This document shows positions 1 through 7,153 of a DNA stretch of 51,645 nt, piece by piece (within the stretch, counting starts at the first letter, position 1; every line of letters begins with the position of its first letter). Under the pieces are notes generated by a model. The model made no database searches. It was not told where the DNA came from and worked only from the letters and a program-made list of their open reading frames with translations. Where the stretch lies: contig BQJT01000004.1 of the NCBI GenBank assembly GCA_021604845.1, positions 1 through 51,645 on the forward strand, read 5' to 3'. The translations under genes and the position numbers were made by a program. The stretch comes from Cyclobacteriaceae bacterium (GTDB taxonomy: Bacteria > Bacteroidota > Bacteroidia > Cytophagales > Cyclobacteriaceae).

Positions 1-228
1 GCTCTGAAGAACAAGTTCATCTAATTTCAACAGTATTTTCCAGTCATTCGTTGGGTCGATTTTCATCGATTTTCCGAAATAATTGCTCCGTCTACCCCGG
101 AGATAGCCACTTTCACTGAATTGGTCAGTACCCCAATATGGAGGGTTATTTTCCTGCTTTCTTATCATCAACCCCTCAAAATACTTTCCTGGTTTTCCAT
201 TGGATAGCATGTAACCTGAATTTGTCAT
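1..228 (-). CDS. Hypothetical protein, 5' part only (runs off the left edge)
   Basis: An open minus-strand frame begins with ATG at 226-228 and runs 76 codons without a stop to the window edge, so only the N-terminus is present. The peptide starts MTNSGYMLSNGKPGKYFEG and continues with a basic, aromatic-rich stretch containing NNPPYWGTDQ and GYLRGRRSNYFGKS. There is no signal peptide or membrane segment. I do not recognise a family. Codon use looks coding. It is divergent from the SusC gene, with 240 bases between the starts. A second in-frame ATG lies six codons in. Confidence 0.55.
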   Translation of the reverse strand, partial: MTNSGYMLSNGKPGKYFEGLMIRKQENNPPYWGTDQFSESGYLRGRRSNYFGKSMKIDPTNDWKILLKLDELVLQS

Positions 229-291
229 AAAATTCTTAATTACAGTGGTTTATAGCAGATTTATCGAACAACGCTCAGGTTATTTAAGGGG

Positions 292-299
292 TATTTTTG
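292..299 (+). promoter_or_regulatory. Possible -7 box for the SusC operon
   Basis: TATTTTTG matches the Bacteroidota -7 consensus TAnnTTTG exactly, but no TTTG or TTG lies at the usual distance upstream. If used, transcription would start near 306 and leave a leader of about 160 nt before the ATG at 469, holding the inverted repeats noted nearby. Confidence 0.3.
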
Positions 300-314
300 C
301 CAGAGCTGCGCTAA

Positions 315-370
315 TTACCCCCTTAGATTGGGCCTATTTCAGTATCTAAATCCCCGTATTAAAGGGGATA
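315..370. promoter_or_regulatory. C/G-block inverted repeats, candidate operator
   Basis: Positions 315-332 read TTACCCCCTTAGATTGGG, and 350-369 form a perfect inverted repeat of ATCCCC and GGGGAT around an 8-nt spacer. A related arrangement occurs at 5804-5847, upstream of the receiver-kinase gene. This suggests binding sites for a common regulator, but only two copies are seen. Confidence 0.3.
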
Positions 371-407
371 ACATTCATACCCTTTTATCCCGAGTTTTAT
401 GCTGTTA

Positions 408-434
408 CTGGAATCGGGTACTCCCGCATTCCAG
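408..434 (+). promoter_or_regulatory. Leader hairpin upstream of the SusC gene
   Basis: CTGGAAT and CGGG pair with CCCG and ATTCCAG around a TACT loop, with a single bulged C: 11 base pairs in 27 nt. It ends 34 nt before the SusC ATG and has no following T-run, so it looks like a leader structure and not a terminator. Confidence 0.4.
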
Positions 435-468
435 GCTAGCATAATGTTATTAACCTAAATACAATGTT

Positions 469-3400
469 ATGAGATCACAATTACTAGGGATTCTTGTGTT
501 TGTACTTTGCGCCATAGGGCTCAATTTACAGGCGCAGGATCGAACCATCACCGGGAATGTCTCTTCTTCGGAAGACAATGGAGCATTACCCGGGGTGAAT
601 GTTATTATCAAGGGGTCCACTACTGGAACAGTAACGGACATTGACGGAAATTATCGAATTAACTTTCCGGAATCAGCAACTACTATCATTTACTCCTTTA
701 TCGGATTCGAGTCAAAGGAAGTTGAGGTAGGCTCTCAGACTGTTATTGACCTGCAATTGGCACCAGATGTAACCCAATTGGGTGAAGTAGTAGTTACAGC
801 TGCTGCAATTGAAAGGGAGAAGCGCTCTTTGGGATATGCTGTCTCTACTGTCAACGGGGATCAGGTGACTGAAGCCCGCGACGGAAACGTACTTAATTCA
901 TTGGCTGGTAAAGTGCCTGGGGTAAATATTTCATCTTCTTCTGGTACCGCCGGAGGAAGTTCCAGAATCTTGATACGAGGCGCCAGCACCATGATTACCG
1001 ATGGTGGTTCTCAGGGTCCTAACGGAACCAATGAACCGCTGTTCGTAGTAGATGGAGTACCTATTTCCAATTCTTCCTACAACGGATCCAGAAACGATGT
1101 CATTACTGGCGGAGTTGATGTAGGTAACAGGGCCAGTGATATAAACCCTGATGATATTGCCACCATCACAGTGTTGAAAGGCGCTGCAGCCTCTGCCTTA
1201 TATGGGCAGCGAGCAAAAAATGGTGCAATTATAATCACCACTAAACGAGGAAAGCCAGGCCAACAGGCATTTCTGACGGTTAATTCATCCGTACGATTTG
1301 ACGAAGTATTTAAATTGCCTGATTATCAGAATGAGTATGCTCAGGGTGATTTTGGCCAGTTTGACTCTAATAACTTTACCGGAGGCTGGGGGCCTCGGAT
1401 AGATCAGGTACAGGGCCAGGTATTTCCTCAGTTCCCATACGATGGTGTAGACCGGCCGTTACAGGCGTATCCGGACAACGTTAAGGACTTTTATCAAACG
1501 GGTCACACGTTTATAAATAATTTTGCATTTGCCGGCGGTGGAGAAGAGAGCGATTTTAGGCTTAGCTATACCAACCTGCAGCAAAAGGGCATCACTCCGA
1601 CCAATACACTGGACAGAAACACAGTGTCAGTAAATGCCGGAACCAGATTCAGTGAGAAATTCAGTGCACGAGTTTCGTTCAGTTATGTGCGCACAGAAGG
1701 TTTGGGTAGACCCAGGCAGGGAAGCAATAATCCCAATATAATTAGTGAATTAGTTCAGAATGGTTTCCCACGGACATTGGATGTCGGTTTACTGGAGCAA
1801 AACGTGGTTGATGAAAATGGACAACCCATTGGTTTGGATGGTAGCCAGACCACCAATAACGTATTCTGGGTAGTGCAGAATAATCCCAATAACAACCTGG
1901 TTGACCGTTTATTCGGAAACGTGCAGGTGGGTTATGATGCTACCGAATGGCTAAATTTTACCGGCAGGGTTGGTACGGATGTATACACCGAACTTAGAAG
2001 GGATATAGTACGGAAGGGTACAATAAACCAGATAAATGGACAGTTTACCGATCAGGAATTGTACAGCCGGGAGTTCAACACAGACATTCTGGCAACCGCC
2101 ACTAAGGATATTAATCAGGACATTGAGTTTACCGGTATAGTGGGATTTAACATCAATCAAAGATCATTGCGGCGTACCAAAATAACCGCCAGCGACCTTA
2201 GTGTGGATGGATTGTACAATTACGCGAATGCTGCTTCCACTGCTCCGGTGAACTACCAGGAGTTAAGAAGAATATACGGCATATATGGAGATTTCACCTT
2301 CAATTACAAGAACTTTTTATTCCTGAATGTCACCGGAAGGAATGACTGGAGTTCAACTTTACCGGTGGATAACAATTCCTTCTTCTATCCCAGTGTTAGC
2401 GCCAGTCTGGTATTCACCGAGGCCTTTAATTTGGCCAACAGTGTTCTTTCTTTTGGTAAACTTAGGGCCAACTGGGCGAACGTTGGAAGTGACGAAGCGC
2501 CCTATCAGTTGGATTTCCAATACATCCCTCAAGCTGATGTGTTTACACAGTTTGTATCAAATAATACTTTCCCGCATGGAGGTCAGCTGGCTTTTGCGGC
2601 TACAGACGTAATTCCTCCTGGTGATGCATTAGAACCACAAAATCAGGTTTCTTTCGAAATTGGTACGGAACTCCAGTTTTTGGATGGACGCATTGGTTTG
2701 GATGCCACTTATTACAATACCGTTACAGAGGAACAAATAATCTCAGTTTCCATCCCGCAGTCAACTGGATTCGAATCCAGGAGGATCAATGCTGGTGAGG
2801 TTCGAAATAAGGGTTTTGAGGTGCTGCTTAGCGGGACACCGGTACAAACCAACAGTGGGTTTTCATGGGATATCGGGTTGAATTTTGCTGCAAACACACA
2901 AACCGTGGAGAAGCTGGCTCCGGGATTGGACGAGTTAAGCCTTACCAGTGGATTCAGCGGGCTTTCAATTCGGGCTGCGCCTGGAGAGCCTTTCGGTCTT
3001 TACGGATCAGGATGGCTGCGTGATTCTGTCAGTGGCAAACCAGTAATCAATCCTGCCACAGGATTGCGCGAAGTTGGCCCCCGTATCAATCATGGAAGTA
3101 TATTCCCTGACTGGACCCTGGGCGTACAAAATACCCTATCATTTAAAGGTTTCCAACTGAGCGCTTTAATAGATATTAGGGAAGGTGGCGTTATGTTTTC
3201 CGGATCAGTGGCCGATCTGAGAGAGGATGGCCGTACCACGGAGACCACTTTAAACAGGGGTCAGATCTTCATCGATGACGGGGTACTTGCCAATAGTGAT
3301 GGTACTTTCCGACCCAATGACGTACCGGTAGAGAGTATGCAGCAATTCTGGACTCACTATGCGAATACTTCCAATACTGAGGGTCAGATATTCGGTGCCT

Positions 3401-3645
3401 CTTATATTAAACTCCGTGAGGTAAGGTTAAGCTACAGTTTCCCAAATACATTGGTAGAACGTACACCATTCAGCAGTATCAATTTTGGTTTTGAGGGACG
3501 TAACCTGATTCTAATCAAGAGTGAAGTACCGCATATTGATCCCGAGCTTAATTTCTTTGGGACAGTACTTACTGGTTCGGGTGTTGAATTTAAAAGTGCT
3601 CCCTCAGCCAGAAGTTATGGATTCAATCTGAGATTAGCACTGTAA
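469..3645 (+). CDS. SusC/RagA-family TonB-linked outer-membrane receptor
   Basis: At 1058 residues this is the usual size for a SusC-type receptor. A signal peptide covers about residues 1-22 (ending LNLQAQ). It is followed by a carboxypeptidase-regulatory-like domain to about 108 (GVNVIIKGSTTGTVTDIDGNY), a TonB plug domain to about 240 (LFVVDGVPIS, ITVLKGAAASALYGQRAKNGAI), and a long barrel ending in an aromatic-hydrophobic strand (SYGFNLRLAL). Family members import oligosaccharides, peptides or other large nutrients across the outer membrane with a SusD lipoprotein as lid. The SusD-like gene follows after 18 nt. No glycoside hydrolase or peptidase is adjacent, so the substrate cannot be inferred. 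Confidence 0.95.
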   Translation: MRSQLLGILVFVLCAIGLNLQAQDRTITGNVSSSEDNGALPGVNVIIKGSTTGTVTDIDGNYRINFPESATTIIYSFIGFESKEVEVGSQTVIDLQLAPDVTQLGEVVVTAAAIEREKRSLGYAVSTVNGDQVTEARDGNVLNSLAGKVPGVNISSSSGTAGGSSRILIRGASTMITDGGSQGPNGTNEPLFVVDGVPISNSSYNGSRNDVITGGVDVGNRASDINPDDIATITVLKGAAASALYGQRAKNGAIIITTKRGKPGQQAFLTVNSSVRFDEVFKLPDYQNEYAQGDFGQFDSNNFTGGWGPRIDQVQGQVFPQFPYDGVDRPLQAYPDNVKDFYQTGHTFINNFAFAGGGEESDFRLSYTNLQQKGITPTNTLDRNTVSVNAGTRFSEKFSARVSFSYVRTEGLGRPRQGSNNPNIISELVQNGFPRTLDVGLLEQNVVDENGQPIGLDGSQTTNNVFWVVQNNPNNNLVDRLFGNVQVGYDATEWLNFTGRVGTDVYTELRRDIVRKGTINQINGQFTDQELYSREFNTDILATATKDINQDIEFTGIVGFNINQRSLRRTKITASDLSVDGLYNYANAASTAPVNYQELRRIYGIYGDFTFNYKNFLFLNVTGRNDWSSTLPVDNNSFFYPSVSASLVFTEAFNLANSVLSFGKLRANWANVGSDEAPYQLDFQYIPQADVFTQFVSNNTFPHGGQLAFAATDVIPPGDALEPQNQVSFEIGTELQFLDGRIGLDATYYNTVTEEQIISVSIPQSTGFESRRINAGEVRNKGFEVLLSGTPVQTNSGFSWDIGLNFAANTQTVEKLAPGLDELSLTSGFSGLSIRAAPGEPFGLYGSGWLRDSVSGKPVINPATGLREVGPRINHGSIFPDWTLGVQNTLSFKGFQLSALIDIREGGVMFSGSVADLREDGRTTETTLNRGQIFIDDGVLANSDGTFRPNDVPVESMQQFWTHYANTSNTEGQIFGASYIKLREVRLSYSFPNTLVERTPFSSINFGFEGRNLILIKSEVPHIDPELNFFGTVLTGSGVEFKSAPSARSYGFNLRLAL

Positions 3646-3663
3646 ACCATTAAAGACAAGAAA

Positions 3664-5118
3664 ATGAATAGATTATCAAAATATATATTGATTCCCTTGC
3701 TTGTTTTAATGGCAGGGGCCTGTGAAAGCGATTTTTTAGACGTAAATACCAGTCCAAACGCCTCTTCTGCGGCGGATCCTGGATTGTTGTTTACCAATTC
3801 AATAGTTGACTATTCGACCAATAGGACTATTGATTTCGGACCTACCGGACTGGCTGTTAGTCAGCTGTTTTCAGGTGGAGGATCGTTAGGAGCTGGTGTT
3901 TTCACTCAGCCGGAGCGATACATTATCAGTACAAACGTTAATGGCAACACCTGGAGGTCTCATTACAGAAATGAGCATAAGAATCTGAAGCTGGCAATAG
4001 ATATTGCCGAAGCAGCAGATCCTGTTCAGAACAATGCCGCGGCCCAATGTAAAATATTCCGGGCCATGATATTCTGGTCAACCACACTAATTTGGGGTGA
4101 TGCACCATTTTCAGAAGCAGTAAATCCTGAATTTGACCTGCCCAATTTTGATCCTCAGGAACAGGTTCTTAATGGTGTATTGTCCATGCTAGACGAGGCT
4201 ATTGCACAGATGGATGAATCTAGTCCGTTGGCTATTACCAACAATGATTTGATCTTTAACGGGGATATGGCTAAATGGAGAAAATTTGCCAAGTCGTTGA
4301 AGTTCAGAACTTTAATGACTATGGTTGATGCGGATCCATCTAAGGCAACGGAAATAGGTGCTTTGATCGCTGAAGGAGACATGATAAGTTCTCCCCTGGA
4401 CAATGCCAGGTTTCCATTCTTTAGTGTATCAGGAAACAGAAACCCTTTCTGGGAAACTCTAAATGCATTCGCCGGAGGACAAAACTTCTTCTACTTTGCC
4501 AGTAAGGCTATGGTAGACTTGATGAAATCTAAATCCGATCCCAGATTACGGATTTATTTTGAACCTTATCCTGGGGGAGACCCTGCTTCTGAGGTAGTGG
4601 GTGTGCCTCCGGGGGGTGACGCCTCCCCTTCAGTTCACTGGGTGTTAAGTACGGCACCGACGGGAACTGATGGGACTGTGGAACTGGTAAGGCCTGCCGC
4701 TCCGGATGTGTTATTTTCTTACCAGGAACAATTGTTTCTGGAAGCCGAAGCCATTGCCCGTGGCTTTGCCACCGGTGATGCAGATGCAAAGATGCGGGAA
4801 GGTATTTCCGTGGCTATGCTATCCTATGGCATTGATGCTGCCGATATCGATGCGTATCTGGCAGGGATTCCAACCGCAACGGTCCAGGTGATCGCTGAAG
4901 AAGCCTGGGTTGACCTGGTAGTGCGGCCATTAGAAGGCTGGACACATTGGAGAAGAACGGAAGTTAATGGCGTGGGTTACCCAAATTTACAACTACCCGA
5001 CGGAGCCCAAACCGGTAATCTTATGCGAAGATTTCCTTTACCTCCGGATGAGGTAGCGGCCAACACCAATGCACCAACACAACGGCCGTTGGATGAAAAA
5101 ATGTGGTTTGATATTTAA
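3664..5118 (+). CDS. SusD/RagB-like outer-membrane lipoprotein
   Basis: The 484-residue product opens with a lipoprotein signal (LMAGAC, lipidated Cys about residue 20) followed by ESDFLDVNTSPNASS. That start is typical of the SusD-like-2 group, whose members begin with a 'DVNTDPN' type motif. SusD proteins are alpha-helical, TPR-like surface lipoproteins that capture substrate and close over the SusC barrel. The C-terminal EEAWVDLVVRPLEGWTHWRRT and RRFPLPPDEVAANTN match the conserved end of the group. The gene lies 18 nt after SusC and 11 nt before the small lipoprotein gene, so the three are almost certainly one operon. Confidence 0.93.
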   Translation: MNRLSKYILIPLLVLMAGACESDFLDVNTSPNASSAADPGLLFTNSIVDYSTNRTIDFGPTGLAVSQLFSGGGSLGAGVFTQPERYIISTNVNGNTWRSHYRNEHKNLKLAIDIAEAADPVQNNAAAQCKIFRAMIFWSTTLIWGDAPFSEAVNPEFDLPNFDPQEQVLNGVLSMLDEAIAQMDESSPLAITNNDLIFNGDMAKWRKFAKSLKFRTLMTMVDADPSKATEIGALIAEGDMISSPLDNARFPFFSVSGNRNPFWETLNAFAGGQNFFYFASKAMVDLMKSKSDPRLRIYFEPYPGGDPASEVVGVPPGGDASPSVHWVLSTAPTGTDGTVELVRPAAPDVLFSYQEQLFLEAEAIARGFATGDADAKMREGISVAMLSYGIDAADIDAYLAGIPTATVQVIAEEAWVDLVVRPLEGWTHWRRTEVNGVGYPNLQLPDGAQTGNLMRRFPLPPDEVAANTNAPTQRPLDEKMWFDI

Positions 5119-5129
5119 ACTTTAGGAAA

Positions 5130-5564
5130 ATGAATAACAGCATAAAATATATAGTATTGGCCATAACATTTTGTTTGTGCGCCTGTGAAGCAGACCCGGA
5201 TGAAGGACTGCCAAGTTTTGATAATACACTGCCACTGTATGTACAACTTAGTAGTACCAGCAATATAGAGGCAGATGAAGGGGATGATGTACCGATACGT
5301 ATCGAAATTCCGGAAGTAATATACAACGACGTAAATGTGCAATGGGAAGTTACTGGTGATATCAGTGCCTCAGGAAGTGTTACAATTACTGAAGGGAATT
5401 TAACTGCGGATGCAATGGTTAGCATTCCGGATGATAGCCAGGTGACAGGTGGAGGAAGTGCGGTATTTACCCTGACTTCGGTGGATAACGGGCTTACGTT
5501 AGGCAGACAAAATGCCAGCACCTCGGTGATTTCTACAAATCTTACCTGGGTTGACAACGACTAG
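5130..5564 (+). CDS. Small lipoprotein of the SusCD operon
   Basis: A 144-residue protein with a lipobox (CLCAC, Cys at about 19) and then a beta-rich, acidic stretch: LPLYVQLSSTSNIEADEGDDVPIRIEIPE and GSVTITEGNLTADAMVSIPDD. The pattern resembles a single Ig-like or Calx-beta-like domain, but I cannot assign a family. Third genes of SusCD operons often encode surface lipoproteins that aid ligand capture; that role here is inferred from position only. The gene follows SusD by 11 nt and is the last before a strong terminator. Confidence 0.8.
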   Translation: MNNSIKYIVLAITFCLCACEADPDEGLPSFDNTLPLYVQLSSTSNIEADEGDDVPIRIEIPEVIYNDVNVQWEVTGDISASGSVTITEGNLTADAMVSIPDDSQVTGGGSAVFTLTSVDNGLTLGRQNASTSVISTNLTWVDND

Positions 5565-5570
5565 GTTTCT

Positions 5571-5604
5571 AAAACGTCACGCCTTCCGGCGTGACGTTTT
5601 TTTA
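5571..5604 (+). terminator. Intrinsic terminator of the SusCD operon
   Basis: A perfect 13-bp stem (AAAACGTCACGCC with GGCGTGACGTTTT) around a TTCC loop, followed by further T residues. It lies seven bases after the lipoprotein stop codon at 5564. Confidence 0.9.
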
Positions 5605-5931
5605 TAATCGAACAATCTACCTCACCATCAGCTGCTGTGGTGGCTGAAATCAAAAACGCTACGCCCGTTAGAGAATTCAGGTAGCTAAAACTCAGCTACC
5701 AATGTCTATTTAAAATCACAGCCCGATCACCGGTGCTCGAATGCCATCCAAATCGTCAACCGATCGGGTAAATCGTCAATAATCAATCGTAAGTCTCTTT
5801 ATTTTACTCCCCCAAATTGGGGTGATTATTGACCATAAAGGGGTATATAGGGCTTTGGTTGAGGATTTATTTGTAAATTGTTATTTAGGTGATTGCACCA
5901 CTATTGAAATTGACCCCACCCATTCTCAATT
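5605..5931. promoter_or_regulatory. Long intergenic region with small repeats before the receiver-kinase gene
   Basis: No gene is seen. The stretch holds a hairpin at 5680-5700 (GGTAGCT with AGCTACC), two direct copies of AAATCGTCAA 20 bp apart at 5750 and 5770, and an inverted repeat CCCCAA-A-TTGGGG at 5810-5822 followed by TAAAGGGG at 5836-5843. The promoter of the downstream gene must lie here, but I find no exact TAnnTTTG box. Confidence 0.35.
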
Positions 5932-7113
5932 ATGAGCGACAATCGTTATAACATCCTGTACGTTGATGATGAGGAGAATAATTTGGTAGTATTTAAGAAT
6001 GCCTTTTTTCGCGACTTTAATGTATTTACCACCCTGTCTGCGGAAGAGGGTTTGTCAATTTTGGACCAATATGTAATTCATCTGATTGTTACAGATCAGA
6101 AAATGCCGGGAATGACCGGAGTTGAATTTCTTGAAATTGTGGCCAAATCACATCCCGAGACCATGCGGATGATCTTAACCGCTTATAGTGATATTGACTT
6201 TATCATGCGTGCGGTTAACAAGTGTGGCATTTATCGTTATATATTAAAACCCTGGGACACCCGTGAGTTAAAAATTATTATTGATAATGCCCTGCAGAAC
6301 TATCAATTGGCCCAGGATAAGAAACACCTCTTGGAAAACCTGGCAAAGGCAAACCGTGAACTGGAGGATAAGGTACGTGCCCGTACTGATGAATTAAGAA
6401 TAAAGAATGATGAATTAACCAAGATCAACGCTATTAAGGACAAATTGTTTACTATCATATCTCATGACCTCAAGCAGCCGCTGGTTTCTCTCAGCGTATT
6501 TTTCGAGATCCTGAAGCAACTGCCTGAGGACGTTTCCCGGCTTAAGCTGGATCAGTTTTACATGAAGCTACAAGCCAATCTGCAGGATGTAACCAGTTTG
6601 CTGGACAATTTGTTGTTCTGGTCCCAATCCCAGATGGGACAAAGCCAGATAGACAATAAACCAATTAGAATTGTGGAATTGGTAAAGAGAAACATCGACC
6701 TGTACCAGGTTTCGGCATTACAAAAAGGGATAAATATTGAGTTCAAGTACGCTCAGGGGGACCCTATTGTACTTGGTGATGAAAACATTATCAATCTGGT
6801 GATGCGCAACTTGCTTAATAATGCCATCAAGTATTCCAAGAAGAGAAGTTCCATTACGGTGAACATTATTCCACAAAATGGTCATTTGGCTGTTAGTGTG
6901 AAGGACAGAGGCGTAGGGATGAGCCGGAAATTACAAAAGCATATATTTGAGAAAGAATATCACAACACCACACGTGGGACGTCCAATGAGAAGGGCACCG
7001 GTTTGGGACTGAAGCTTTGCAAAGAGTATCTTGAAAAGCAGGCAGGTGATATTCACCTTCGAAGCGAGAAAGGTAAGGGGTCCGTGGTTACCTTTACTAT
7101 ACCGTTGAAATGA
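5932..7113 (+). CDS. Response-regulator receiver fused to histidine kinase
   Basis: This 393-residue cytosolic protein has a CheY-like receiver at about 7-122 (YVDDEENN, phospho-acceptor D55 in TDQKMPG, T83, K106 in LKPW), then a coiled coil at about 130-168. A HisKA domain carries H178 in ISHDLKQP, and the HATPase domain has N293/N297, DRGVGM at 325-330 and GTGLGL at 355-360. No sensor domain, membrane segment or DNA-binding output is present. In this inverted order the receiver probably gates the kinase, so the protein likely takes phosphate from another kinase or acts as a relay hub. The TPR kinase gene starts 40 nt downstream and may be its partner. Confidence 0.92.
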   Translation: MSDNRYNILYVDDEENNLVVFKNAFFRDFNVFTTLSAEEGLSILDQYVIHLIVTDQKMPGMTGVEFLEIVAKSHPETMRMILTAYSDIDFIMRAVNKCGIYRYILKPWDTRELKIIIDNALQNYQLAQDKKHLLENLAKANRELEDKVRARTDELRIKNDELTKINAIKDKLFTIISHDLKQPLVSLSVFFEILKQLPEDVSRLKLDQFYMKLQANLQDVTSLLDNLLFWSQSQMGQSQIDNKPIRIVELVKRNIDLYQVSALQKGINIEFKYAQGDPIVLGDENIINLVMRNLLNNAIKYSKKRSSITVNIIPQNGHLAVSVKDRGVGMSRKLQKHIFEKEYHNTTRGTSNEKGTGLGLKLCKEYLEKQAGDIHLRSEKGKGSVVTFTIPLK

Positions 7114-7153
7114 TTTTTACGTATAAAAGATGGTATACGGAAAGTAAACAGTA

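Noticed and set aside
5021-5557. 178-codon minus-strand frame opposite the small lipoprotein
   Set aside because: The plus-strand frame has a lipobox and fits the SusCD operon; the minus frame crosses two genes and has no signal or motif.
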